Shown here one piece after another: positions 35,209 to 44,417 of a stretch of DNA of 64,000 nt. The notes under the pieces are model-generated. The model was not told where the DNA came from, did not search any database, and was given only the letters and a program-made list of their open reading frames with translations. The position numbers and the translations under genes were made by a program. Numbering within the stretch: position 1 is the stretch's first letter; each line of letters opens with the position of its first letter. The stretch comes from CAWGJF01 sp963715745 (GTDB lineage Bacteria > Bacteroidota > Ignavibacteria > Ignavibacteriales > Ignavibacteriaceae), in NCBI GenBank assembly GCA_963715745.1, contig OY970271.1, positions 3,720,001-3,784,000 of the forward strand, in the 5' to 3' direction.

Positions 35209-36645
35209 TTACGGGAAGATACCCAATGATATATATGAATTTGCAATTTTCTCAATTGCCACAACGAAAGCAGCTGTTCGTAAATCAGGTATCTTCTTAT
35301 TTTTTGCCCAGGTATCTCTTATTTCATTGTATGCGTGAATCATTGTTTCCTCAAGCCCCGAATTGACCAGGTCTTCTTCTTCCGCACCGTGAACAATTAT
35401 TTTTTTTGCAGATTCATCAAGTGTTTTGCCTGTTGATTTTTCAATTGAGTCAACGAGAGTTTTATAAACAAGTTCATCATACCGCTTTCCCATTCTTCCA
35501 AATCTTACATGAGATAAATTTTTAAGCCATTCAAAATATGAAACTGTAACACCGCCGGCATTTAAATAAAGATCGGGAATAATCATTGTTCCCTTCTCCA
35601 ATAATACTTTCTCTGCAACTGGTGTTACCGGTCCGTTTGCTGCTTCAGCAATAATTTTTGCTTTGATGTTTTTAGCATTCTTTGAATTTATCTGGTTTTC
35701 AAGTGCGGCTGGAATTAGAATATCACATTCCAGTTCTAATGCTTTTGATGACACTTTAATATTTTTTGCTTTTTTAAAATTCAGAATCGAACCAGATTTT
35801 TTCCTGTGATTAAAAACTTCATCTACATCCAATCCTTTAGGGTCAAAAATAGCACCTTCATATTCTGCAATTGCAATAATATCAGCACCAGCTTCCTGAA
35901 AAAACTTTGCTGAATGATACCCCACATTTCCTAATCCCTGAACAATGACTTTCTTTCCTTCAAGTCTCGTTGAAAGTTTTAACTTTTTCATATCATCTTT
36001 ATTACTCACCGCTTCTCTCACTCCATAAAAAACTCCTCTTCCGGTTGCAGCAGTTCTCCCTCTTATTCCTCCCTGGCTTATTGGTTTACCCGTAACACAA
36101 CCCGCTGCATCTATTTGTCCGGGATTAAATGCGGCATAAGTATCTGCAATCCACGCCATTTCTCTTGCACCGGTTCCATAATCGGGCGCAGGAACATCAA
36201 TTCCGGGTCCTATAAAATTTTTCCTGATTAATTCTGCCGTGTATCTGCGTGTAATTTGTTCAAGTTCAATTTCAGAATGTTCACGTGGATTAACACACAC
36301 ACCTCCTTTTGCTCCGCCGAACGGAACATCAACAACAGCACATTTGTAAGTCATCAAAGCAGCTAATGCCATAACTTCATCCTGTGAAACAGCGGTGCTG
36401 TATCTTATTCCTCCTTTAACAGGAAGCTTATGCTGGCTGTGTTCAACACGAAATGCAATTATAACTTCTATCCTGTCTTTTAATCTGACCGGAAATTTAA
36501 TCCTGTAAACACTGTTGCAATATTTTATCTGGTCAAGTAGCCCGGGAGGATATTTTGTAAACTTTGCTGCTTTTTCAAAATAACTCAGTACATCACCGAA
36601 AAAACTATGTTCACGATGCACACTGATATTATGGTTCTCTTGCAT
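35209..36645 (-). CDS. Glutamate dehydrogenase, mitochondrial-like subgroup (GDH paralogue 4)
   Basis: A 478-residue GDH. Lys77 (LPVKGGIRYS) and Lys113 (FGGAKGGVCVNP) are the substrate and catalytic lysines. IDVPAPDYGTGAREMAWIADTY and VQGLGNVGYHSAKFF are intact. The acidic residue in IAEYEGAIFDPKGLD, at the end of the second Rossmann strand, favours NAD. The sequence resembles the animal GLUD1-like and large-subgroup bacterial enzymes but lacks the long antenna. It is on the minus strand, unlike the other three, and divergent from the antiporter gene. SD AGGAG precedes the ATG (reverse strand near 36651). Confidence 0.94.
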   Translation of the reverse strand: MQENHNISVHREHSFFGDVLSYFEKAAKFTKYPPGLLDQIKYCNSVYRIKFPVRLKDRIEVIIAFRVEHSQHKLPVKGGIRYSTAVSQDEVMALAALMTYKCAVVDVPFGGAKGGVCVNPREHSEIELEQITRRYTAELIRKNFIGPGIDVPAPDYGTGAREMAWIADTYAAFNPGQIDAAGCVTGKPISQGGIRGRTAATGRGVFYGVREAVSNKDDMKKLKLSTRLEGKKVIVQGLGNVGYHSAKFFQEAGADIIAIAEYEGAIFDPKGLDVDEVFNHRKKSGSILNFKKAKNIKVSSKALELECDILIPAALENQINSKNAKNIKAKIIAEAANGPVTPVAEKVLLEKGTMIIPDLYLNAGGVTVSYFEWLKNLSHVRFGRMGKRYDELVYKTLVDSIEKSTGKTLDESAKKIIVHGAEEEDLVNSGLEETMIHAYNEIRDTWAKNKKIPDLRTAAFVVAIEKIANSYISLGIFP

Positions 36646-36754
36646 AAAATCTCCTTTAGCTGATTACTATTACAAATGTTATATTGATGTCATTCTGATT
36701 TGAAAATAAATATTTACTTTTTCACCGGCAAGTTTTAAAATATAAAATCTCTAT

Positions 36755-38719
36755 ATGAATGAATTTATTATAATAAAAGATATAGTTGTAACACTTCTTG
36801 TTTCGGTTCCAATCATTTTACTTTTTCACAAGTTAAAAATCCCCAGTATTGTTGGTTTCCTGATTGCCGGAATGATTATTGGCCCTTATGGTTTCGGATT
36901 GATAAGCGAGATAAATGAAATTGAAATAATGGCAGAAGTAGGTGTAATATTATTACTATTCACAATAGGACTTGAATTTTCACTTAAGGAACTCGCAAGA
37001 ATAAAAAAGCTTTTGCTAATTGGTGGCGGGTTACAGGTTCTTATCACTATTGTTATTTCTTATTTGATTCTTTATCTAATCGGAATTCAATTAAATCAGG
37101 CAGTTTTTATAGGAATGCTGATCAGTCTTTCAAGCACAGCAATTGTTTTAAAGCTGCTTTCGGATAAAGGGGAAATTGAATCTCCACAGGGAAAAATTTC
37201 TGTTGGAATATTAATATTCCAGGATCTTGCCATCGTTCCTATGTTTCTCCTTGTTGATATTCTTCAGCAGTCAGACAGCGTTGATTTACTTTCAATTAGT
37301 GTAAGACTTTTGACCTCTGCAGCAATTATTGCCTTCATCCTGTTCGCTGCAAAATATCTTGCGCCCAGAATTCTATATTACCTTGCACGCTCCCGTATGA
37401 GAGAGTTGTTCACTGTTGGTGTTATATTAATTCTGCTTGGAACTGCTTTCCTTACACATACATTCGGATTATCATTTGCTCTCGGCGCATTCATTGCAGG
37501 ATTGATACTTTCTGAATCCGAATTCAGTTCACAAATCATTGCTGAAATTCTTCCATTTAAAGATGTATTCAACAGTATATTCTTCGTCTCTATTGGCTTA
37601 TTGCTGAACATTAATTTTGCAATTCAATTTCCTTTAGAGATATTATTAATATCTATTAGTATTATAGTTTTAAAAAGTCTGATTATATTTATTCTTATTC
37701 TGTTTTTAAAATATCCAACCAGAATAGCGATTCTATCTGCTATTGGTCTTGCACAAATTGGTGAGTTTTCTTTTATACTGGCACAGCAAGGTGGAAATCT
37801 TTTAGGAGAATATTTTAATTTATTCCTTGCTTCTACAATTTTTACAATGATTGCTACTCCATTTCTGATAAAGTTTGCTCCTTTAATAGCCGACAAAACA
37901 AAATCTATTAAAAAAGAAGATGTCAATACTGTTTCAGGAACCGAAAAATTTCAGGATCATGTTATTATTGCCGGTTTTGGTTTGAACGGAAGAAACCTTG
38001 CTAAAGTTTTAAAGGAAAGCGGGATAAATTATATTATTATAGAAATGAATCCCGATACAGTAAAACAGGAAAGAGCAAAAGGAGAGCATATAATTTTTGG
38101 AGATATAAGCAGAGAAGAAGTTTTACACGCAGCAGGAATTCACACTGCAAAGGTTTTTGTTGTTGTTATAAGTGACCGGACAATTTCCAGAAGAGTAATC
38201 AGAACAGCCAAAAATCTGAATAATGATTTATTTGTACTTGTAAGAACCAGGTTTATTAGTGAAACAGATGAATTAAAAAAACTCGGTGCCGATTTAGTTA
38301 TACCGGAAGAGTTTGAAACATCAATTCAGATTTTCAGCAGTGTGTTAAGACAATATCATATTCCTATAAATGTAATAATGCAGCAAATTAATTTATTAAG
38401 AGGAGAATCTTATAAATTAATGCGGGCAGAAAAATCGTCACCAAATACTTTAGCTCATCTTGATGAAATTTTGGCAGCCGGAATTACAGACACTTTTTAT
38501 GTTAATGAAGAGAATCCTAACCAGGGCAAATCACTTGCAGAATTAAACTTGAGAGCGAAAACCAATGCTACTATAATTGCGATTGTGAGGGAATCTGAAA
38601 CCATTACCAATCCTGGTCCTAATGAAAAAATAATCTCTCACGATACTTTGGTAATCACAGGGAATCACAAATCGGTTGATACGGCTTTTCAATTTCTTTC
38701 CGGTAAAAATTTTAACTAA
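36755..38719 (+). CDS. CPA2 family monovalent cation/proton antiporter with RCK domain (KefB/YbaL-like)
   Basis: A 654-residue membrane protein. About 12 transmembrane helices cover residues 1-380, including LLFTIGLEFSLKEL, SLSSTAIVLKLLSDKG and FQDLAIVPMF, conserved CPA2 ion-pathway segments. A cytoplasmic TrkA-N/RCK domain begins near residue 403 (IIAGFGLNGRNLAKVL), with the acidic end IIIEMN that prefers NAD(H). A TrkA-C domain follows (about 560-645). It should exchange K+ or Na+ for protons under nucleotide control. The coding region starts at ATG 36755 with no strong SD. Confidence 0.92.
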   Translation: MNEFIIIKDIVVTLLVSVPIILLFHKLKIPSIVGFLIAGMIIGPYGFGLISEINEIEIMAEVGVILLLFTIGLEFSLKELARIKKLLLIGGGLQVLITIVISYLILYLIGIQLNQAVFIGMLISLSSTAIVLKLLSDKGEIESPQGKISVGILIFQDLAIVPMFLLVDILQQSDSVDLLSISVRLLTSAAIIAFILFAAKYLAPRILYYLARSRMRELFTVGVILILLGTAFLTHTFGLSFALGAFIAGLILSESEFSSQIIAEILPFKDVFNSIFFVSIGLLLNINFAIQFPLEILLISISIIVLKSLIIFILILFLKYPTRIAILSAIGLAQIGEFSFILAQQGGNLLGEYFNLFLASTIFTMIATPFLIKFAPLIADKTKSIKKEDVNTVSGTEKFQDHVIIAGFGLNGRNLAKVLKESGINYIIIEMNPDTVKQERAKGEHIIFGDISREEVLHAAGIHTAKVFVVVISDRTISRRVIRTAKNLNNDLFVLVRTRFISETDELKKLGADLVIPEEFETSIQIFSSVLRQYHIPINVIMQQINLLRGESYKLMRAEKSSPNTLAHLDEILAAGITDTFYVNEENPNQGKSLAELNLRAKTNATIIAIVRESETITNPGPNEKIISHDTLVITGNHKSVDTAFQFLSGKNFN

Positions 38720-38905
38720 AGCTCCTCGACTTAACAATATTTTTATATAAAAAATCCTTTACGATTATTTATTATGATTAAAATTTCAGCATTAAATTGA
38801 TGTTTAATTTAAACGTCACTATTTTCTTTTATAATTAACTAATTTAAAGCTTACTTTTAACAGTATTAATGTTAATTTTAAAGTTAGAAAAATTAAAAAA
38901 GTGGG

Positions 38906-41623
38906 ATGATTATGATAAAATTTGTACGTTTTTTTATTCTTTCCTTACTTGTTGTTGCATTTGTAAATGCACAAAATTATAAGCAGGTAAAAATTTACCT
39001 CGATAATCCTTCACAAGTTTCTCAACTTTTAAAGGCAGGGATGCAATTCGATCATTTTGCCAGGACAAAAGATAATGCAATTACAACTTTTATTAGTGAA
39101 AGTGATTACCAGATTCTAAAAAATTCTGGATATAATTTCGAAGTTCTTATTGATGACTGGTATGAATACTATGACCAGCTTCCTAAATTGAATGAACAGG
39201 AAAAACGACAGTTCATTCAGCAAAGCAAAGAAGAATTTAATGTCAGTGGTTTTGGTTTCGGAAGTATGGGAGGATTTTATACATTAGCTGAAGTCGGACA
39301 GGAACTTGACTCAATGTTTATGCTTTACCCGAATTTGATTTCGCAAAAAGTTTCTATAGGCAGTTCCGTTGAAGGGAGACCTATCTGGATGGTAAAGATT
39401 TCAGATAATCCAACAGTTAATGAATCTGAACCACAGGTGTTTTATACAGCTTTGATTCATGCAAGAGAACCCGAAAGCATGGAGCAGATGATTTATTTTA
39501 TGTATTACCTGCTGGAAAATTATGGCACAGATCCCGAGGCAACATATCTTGTAAATAATCGTGAGCTTTATTTCGTGCCGGTAATTAATCCTGATGGTTA
39601 TGAATATAACCACATTACAAATCCAAACGGCGGCGGTTATTGGAGAAAGAATCGTAGAAACAACGGCGGAAGCTATGGTGTTGATTTAAACAGGAATTAT
39701 GGGCCTATGGCATACTGGAATGCACCAAATGGAGGTTCAAGCACAGTTCCAAGTGATGATACTTATAGAGGCACAGCACCATTTTCTGAACCGGAAACAC
39801 AGGCAATAAGAGATTTTCTTGCAACTAAAGACATCAACAATGCATTGAACTATCATACTTACGGAAACTACCTCATCTTCCCTTATGGAGCATTAGGTCA
39901 TGAAACTCCAGATTCGGTAACCTTCAGGGAGTTTGCTATGGATATGACATCATACAATGGATATACGTATGGAACAGATTTGCAAACTGTAGGTTATTCT
40001 ACCCGCGGCAATAGTGATGATTATTATTATGATGGTGATGTTGTACTAAACAGCGGAAACATCCTTGCAATGACTCCCGAAGTTGGAGCTACTGGTTTCT
40101 GGCCATCCCAGAGTGAAATTTTTCCGCTTGCACAGGAAAATTTAAAACCTAATTTATATTATGCCTGGGTTGGCGGTGAATATGTCAGCCTTGAAAACGC
40201 AAATTTCACTCAATCTTATTTTAACCCCGGTGATGCAGTTAGTTTTACACCTTCTTTTAAGAACAAAGGTCTAGCTGATGGCAATAATATTCATATAGAT
40301 TTAAACTCGTTAAGCAGTTATGCTACAATCACAAACGGAAGTGCGTTAATAAGTTCCATCCCGGCACGTTCCAGTTATACACTTTCCTCACCTTTCAGTT
40401 TTACAATAGCTGGAAATACTCCTGCTGAAGAGGTAATAGGGTTACAATTTGTTATTAGTGATGGCTCAACAATTATGAGAATTGACACACTGAATTTGAT
40501 AGTTGGAACTCCAGAAGTAGTCTGGGCAGATACGACTATAGATCCGTTAATACTCTGGACTGTAACAAAAACTCCATCAAACAGCCAACAGTGGGACGCA
40601 ACAACATCAACATATTATACACCGCCAATCAGCTTTACAGATAGTAAGATCGGCAACTATGTCAATAATGCAACTGTAACAATGACATTAACCAGCCCGA
40701 TTGATCTTTCACCATATTCAAATCCAAGACTTGTTTTCTGGACTAAGTATGATATAGAATCTAACTGGGATTATGGACAGGTAAGCATTTCAACGAATAA
40801 CGGTTCAACCTGGATTCCGCTTGAAGGTCAATATACCGAGCCCGGCGTTGGAAGTTTTCAGCCTAATGGTGAACCTTTGTATGATGGATTTAGATCAACC
40901 TGGGTTAGAGAAGAAATTCCATTAACAGGTTACACTTCTTCCAATGTAAAATTCAGATTTCAATTAAGATCAGACGGAGGAGTTACCAGGGACGGCTGGT
41001 ATGTTGATGATATCGGTGTGATAGTTTACACGATCGTTCCGGTTGAATTAACTTCATTCTCCGCTGAACAAAAAGACCAAAATGTTTCCGTTACCTGGAG
41101 GACTGCAAGTGAATTAAATAACCAGGGTTTTGAGATTCAAAGATCTGCTTCAAAAAATAATTCTGATAACAGGAACTGGGAGACAATCGGTTACATTGAA
41201 GGATCAGGAACTTCAACAGAATCACATTTTTATTCGTTTACTGATCGAAGTCCGTTAAGCGGCAAATCATACTACCGGTTGAAACAAATTGATTTTGATG
41301 GAACTGTTAAATACTTTAATGAAACCGAAATTGAATTTGAACTTGTAAAAGAATTTTCACTCGGACAGAATTACCCGAATCCATTCAATCCAAGTACATC
41401 AATTACATACTCAATACCTGTTGCCGGTTATGTGAACCTAACTGTTTACAACCTTCTTGGCTCCGAGATTGCTGTTCTTGTGAATGGATATAAAGAGGCA
41501 GGTATCCACCAGGTAGATTTTTCAAGCGATAAAATTGATAAAAATATTGGTTCAGGAATTTACATTTACACTATGAAGACAGGAAACTTTGTACAAACTA
41601 GAAAAATGGTTCTGCTTAAGTAA
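38906..41623 (+). CDS. Secreted M14 zinc carboxypeptidase with T9SS sorting domain
   Basis: A 905-residue exported peptidase. The signal peptide ends near NAQ (residue 23), and a ~100-residue propeptide-like region follows. The M14 catalytic domain has the HxxE zinc motif His185/Glu188 (LIHAREPE), NPDGYEYN, the RKNRRNNGG and VDLNRNYG specificity segments, third ligand His317 (LNYHTYG) and the catalytic Glu392 (TPEVGA). A CARDB-like and a MAM/jelly-roll-like region come next, then a fibronectin-type linker and the T9SS type A domain (LGQNYPNPFNPSTSITYSI to KMVLLK). It should remove C-terminal residues from extracellular peptides, feeding amino-acid catabolism. ATG 38912 is an alternative start. 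Confidence 0.93.
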   Translation: MIMIKFVRFFILSLLVVAFVNAQNYKQVKIYLDNPSQVSQLLKAGMQFDHFARTKDNAITTFISESDYQILKNSGYNFEVLIDDWYEYYDQLPKLNEQEKRQFIQQSKEEFNVSGFGFGSMGGFYTLAEVGQELDSMFMLYPNLISQKVSIGSSVEGRPIWMVKISDNPTVNESEPQVFYTALIHAREPESMEQMIYFMYYLLENYGTDPEATYLVNNRELYFVPVINPDGYEYNHITNPNGGGYWRKNRRNNGGSYGVDLNRNYGPMAYWNAPNGGSSTVPSDDTYRGTAPFSEPETQAIRDFLATKDINNALNYHTYGNYLIFPYGALGHETPDSVTFREFAMDMTSYNGYTYGTDLQTVGYSTRGNSDDYYYDGDVVLNSGNILAMTPEVGATGFWPSQSEIFPLAQENLKPNLYYAWVGGEYVSLENANFTQSYFNPGDAVSFTPSFKNKGLADGNNIHIDLNSLSSYATITNGSALISSIPARSSYTLSSPFSFTIAGNTPAEEVIGLQFVISDGSTIMRIDTLNLIVGTPEVVWADTTIDPLILWTVTKTPSNSQQWDATTSTYYTPPISFTDSKIGNYVNNATVTMTLTSPIDLSPYSNPRLVFWTKYDIESNWDYGQVSISTNNGSTWIPLEGQYTEPGVGSFQPNGEPLYDGFRSTWVREEIPLTGYTSSNVKFRFQLRSDGGVTRDGWYVDDIGVIVYTIVPVELTSFSAEQKDQNVSVTWRTASELNNQGFEIQRSASKNNSDNRNWETIGYIEGSGTSTESHFYSFTDRSPLSGKSYYRLKQIDFDGTVKYFNETEIEFELVKEFSLGQNYPNPFNPSTSITYSIPVAGYVNLTVYNLLGSEIAVLVNGYKEAGIHQVDFSSDKIDKNIGSGIYIYTMKTGNFVQTRKMVLLK

Positions 41624-41645
41624 ATAATTTATATGTTTAAATTTC

Positions 41646-41672
41646 AAAGGCGATCAGTGATCGCCTTTTTTA
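41646..41672. terminator. Intrinsic terminator whose stem also encodes the end of the HAD protein
   Basis: AAAGGCGATCA (41646-41656) and TGATCGCCTTT (41658-41668) form a near-perfect palindrome running into Ts on the plus strand, ending the M14 gene. On the minus strand the same bases encode KKGDH-stop of the HAD gene. Confidence 0.85.
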
Positions 41673-42313
41673 TTATTTAAAATTGAAACCAATTCCGATA
41701 AATCATTTATAAAAAAATCTGGGTTATTTTTTTTCAACTGATTTTCAGTTCTGTAACCATAAGAAACTGCACAGGTTTTTGCACCTGCATTTTTACCACA
41801 TAAAATATCAAGCTCTGTGTCTCCAACCATCAAAGTATTTTTTGATTCAACATTAATTTCATTACAAATAAATAATAATGATTCCGGCGATGGTTTATGC
41901 TTAAGACCATCTCTTCTTCCCATTACAAAAGCAAAATACTTTCTTAGTTCAAAATGATCTATAAGTTTATCCGCCTGATCCTGACCCTTCGTAGTAAGCA
42001 GCGAAATTTTAAATCTCTTTTTCGATAAATCTTTAAGCACTTCTTTTACTCCATCGTACAGAACTGAATCTGATATATACTTAAAGTAATCGGACTTGTA
42101 AATATCTATAAATGATTCAAAATCTGTAATTGGAATATTAAACTCATTAAAAATATCATTGAAATGCAGTCCAATCATATTAGAAAATCTTTCATGATTT
42201 ATTTTATGAGGAATGTTCAATGAATCAAGTGTAGAAATTGTTGATTTGAAAATTGTTTCTTTTGAATCCACTAATGTACCGTCGAGGTCAAAACAAATAT
42301 GGTTAATCTTCAT
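41654..42313 (-). CDS. HAD family hydrolase (phosphoglycolate phosphatase-like)
   Basis: A 219-residue HAD subfamily IA phosphatase. Motif I is DLDGTLVDS with Asp9 (nucleophile) and Asp11, motif II Thr in LLTTKGQ, motif III Lys in KHKPSPESL, and motif IV GDTELDILCGKNAG. The cap is the small helical type found in Gph and PpaX. The substrate may be phosphoglycolate or another sugar phosphate. It overlaps the 3' end of the small Cys-rich gene by 11 bp, so it is probably translated by coupling. The last five codons lie in the terminator stem of the converging M14 gene. Confidence 0.92.
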   Translation of the reverse strand: MKINHICFDLDGTLVDSKETIFKSTISTLDSLNIPHKINHERFSNMIGLHFNDIFNEFNIPITDFESFIDIYKSDYFKYISDSVLYDGVKEVLKDLSKKRFKISLLTTKGQDQADKLIDHFELRKYFAFVMGRRDGLKHKPSPESLLFICNEINVESKNTLMVGDTELDILCGKNAGAKTCAVSYGYRTENQLKKNNPDFFINDLSELVSILNNKKGDH

Positions 42314-42497
42314 TTTTCTTGATTATATTTTCTTCACTAATTCTTTCAATAATTTCTCCCCGGCAGCATTCATCAATATTAATTCCGCAAACTGAACACT
42401 GACCATGTCCATGTACCCAAATAATTCTTGATAGTTGGTTACACCAATTGCACACTATAAAATTTTTATCAGGTAATTTAGAATGTTCATTATTCAT
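42303..42497 (-). CDS. Small Cys/His-rich protein upstream of the HAD phosphatase
   Basis: A 64-residue protein with CNWC (Cys16, 19), His29 and His31, CSVC (Cys34, 37) and CC (44, 45). The two CxxC pairs are spaced as in a zinc ribbon. No named family is recognised. It overlaps the HAD gene by 11 bp and has no good SD of its own, so the pair is likely bicistronic from a promoter in the 310-bp gap. A metal-binding or regulatory role is only a guess. Confidence 0.65.
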   Translation of the reverse strand: MNNEHSKLPDKNFIVCNWCNQLSRIIWVHGHGQCSVCGINIDECCRGEIIERISEENIIKKNED

Positions 42498-42807
42498 AAA
42501 TACGAGTAATATTTTCTAAAATTTTTTCGAAATTTTACTTGCTTTTATTTTATAAAAGATGAAAGTTTGTCGTAAGGGCGTTACCTGATTATTTTGTACG
42601 TTAAAACTTTACTTTAAAGATAGTTAATGATATGAAAACTTCCATTGGGCTTAACAAAAAGTAATGAACAGGAAATTTTTTTCTTCATTAATTTCTATAA
42701 AATGTTTTTTCTTACTTTTTTGCTCAAAAATCAAATAGTAACTAATGGTATAGTTTTTACTACACTTAATAAACTTTAATCATTATTCAATTTAACCGGG
42801 AGAAGAA
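42498..42807. other. 310-bp divergent intergenic region
   Basis: Strongly AT-rich sequence between two divergent genes. I see no ORF, RNA gene or strong palindrome. It presumably holds two promoters, but no convincing -35/-10 or TTTG/TANNTTTG pair can be singled out. Confidence 0.6.
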
Positions 42808-43230
42808 ATGAAAAAAACTTACTTGGCTTTGCTGCTATTTATAATTGGCTTTGGAGCTATCAGCAGCCCAATTTTGGCACAGTCAGAACCTGTGATGTAC
42901 TTTTGTGAAAAATATGACAGTCGTGATGGTGAAATAGGTGTCAGCGATCGATTCACAACAGGGTATATTACTGTAATGGTAAAATGCGATTACGAATTGA
43001 GGCTGAGAGATGTTCACATCCAGTTTGATCAATACAATGAACGTTCAGGAAAGTTTGAGTATTATAAAAAGTTTGATTACACGATCGAACCTGATATGAA
43101 ATACGTTTATTTCTCACGTAACAGTGATAGTGATCTTGAATTTGAAGATCCAGGCATTTACAGAGTCTTCTTATTGGATAACAGGGACAAAACAATTGCA
43201 AGTGCGCTTATCGAAATTATAAGAAGATAA
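42808..43230 (+). CDS. Secreted protein of unknown function
   Basis: A 140-residue protein with a clear signal peptide (residues 1-25, ending ILAQS). The mature part is strand-rich and charged: MYFCEKYDSRDGEIGVSDRF opens it, YITVMVKCDYELRLRDVHIQFDQYN follows, and it ends IYRVFLLDNRDKTIASALIEIIRR. Two cysteines (in YFCEK and VKCDY) could form a disulfide. The pattern resembles single-domain periplasmic immunoglobulin-like folds. I do not recognise the family. GGGAG lies upstream of the ATG, and a strong terminator follows, so it is monocistronic. Confidence 0.8.
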   Translation: MKKTYLALLLFIIGFGAISSPILAQSEPVMYFCEKYDSRDGEIGVSDRFTTGYITVMVKCDYELRLRDVHIQFDQYNERSGKFEYYKKFDYTIEPDMKYVYFSRNSDSDLEFEDPGIYRVFLLDNRDKTIASALIEIIRR

Positions 43231-43255
43231 AAATTATTTTTTAAAAATTATTTAG

Positions 43256-43287
43256 AACGGCAATCAGGTTTGGTTGCCGTTTTTTTA
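43256..43287 (+). terminator. Intrinsic terminator
   Basis: AACGGCAA (43256-43263) pairs with TTGCCGTT (43274-43281), followed by a run of Ts to 43286. It ends the secreted-protein gene. Confidence 0.9.
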
Positions 43288-43358
43288 TACCTAAATTTTA
43301 ACTAAACATTTTTAACCCAAAGTATTAACTTATGTTTTAAATATTTTTACAATTTGTG

Positions 43359-44321
43359 ATGAATCAATTTGATGTAATAATTATCGGCGCAGGACCAATA
43401 GGTCTTTCCTGCGGAATTGAAGCAAAGAAAAGAAATCTCTCATATTTAATAATTGAAAAAGGGTGTCTGGTTAATTCGCTCTTTCACTATCCAACAAATA
43501 TGGTTTACTTTTCCACATCTGATCGGCTGGAAATTGGCGAAATTCCTTTTGTTTCTCATGGCGATAAACCTACCAGACGGGAATCGCTTGAATATTACCG
43601 GCGGGTTGCTGATTCGTGGAAATTAAATATTCATACTTATGAAGAAGTAAAATCAGTAAGGAAAGAAGATGCCTTCATACTGGTAACAAATCGAAGTAAT
43701 TATTCATCAAGTAAATTAATAATTGCAACTGGTTTTTATGATCACGCTAATCTTCTCGGTATTCCCGGTGAAGACAAACCAAAAGTAAAACACTATTTTG
43801 ATGAAGCTCATCCATATGCTTATCTGGATCTTGCAGTAATAGGTGGCGGAAACTCAGCGGTTGATGTTGCCCTGGAAACATACCGGAGAGGATCAAATGT
43901 TACAATGATAATCCGTGAAGATTCTCTGAAAGACGGTGTGAAATACTGGGTCAGGCCTGACATAGATAACAGGATTAAGGAAGAAAGTATAAAAGCTTAT
44001 TTTAATTCCGTAGTTACAGCAATAAATGATGATGAGATAGAAATTAATACTCCCGAAGGTATACTAAAAATGAAAAATGATTTTGTTTTTGCGATGACCG
44101 GCTATCACCCGGATTATGAATTTTTGATGAATGCCGGAGTTGATATTGCAACAGATGATAAAATGAAACCATTATTTAATCCGGAGACTTATGAGACAAA
44201 TGTCCCGGGGCTTTATCTTGCAGGTGTTGTTTGCGGTGGAATGGAAACAAATAAGTGGTTTATTGAAAATTCAAGAGATCACGCAGAAAGAATCTTCAAT
44301 CATATTAAATCAAATTCATAA
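43359..44321 (+). CDS. ypdA: YpdA-family NAD(P)/FAD oxidoreductase (putative bacillithiol disulfide reductase)
   Basis: A 320-residue two-dinucleotide-binding flavoprotein. The FAD site GAGPIGLSCG is near the N-terminus, the NADPH site VIGGGNSAVDVALE is in the middle, and GLYLAGVVCGGMETNKWFIENSRDHA closes the FAD domain. It lacks the CxxC redox pair of thioredoxin reductases, as YpdA does. It should regenerate bacillithiol from its disulfide, implying that low-molecular-weight thiol in this organism. The start is ATG 43359. A GTG three bases upstream is an artefact. Confidence 0.88.
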   Translation: MNQFDVIIIGAGPIGLSCGIEAKKRNLSYLIIEKGCLVNSLFHYPTNMVYFSTSDRLEIGEIPFVSHGDKPTRRESLEYYRRVADSWKLNIHTYEEVKSVRKEDAFILVTNRSNYSSSKLIIATGFYDHANLLGIPGEDKPKVKHYFDEAHPYAYLDLAVIGGGNSAVDVALETYRRGSNVTMIIREDSLKDGVKYWVRPDIDNRIKEESIKAYFNSVVTAINDDEIEINTPEGILKMKNDFVFAMTGYHPDYEFLMNAGVDIATDDKMKPLFNPETYETNVPGLYLAGVVCGGMETNKWFIENSRDHAERIFNHIKSNS

Positions 44322-44417
44322 TTAAACATACTTTAAATTGAAAACAAAAGCTATTAATCTTATTTTTGATGACTTAAATGTTGAACATTATTAAAACAAA
44401 TTTCACGAGGTAAAAAA

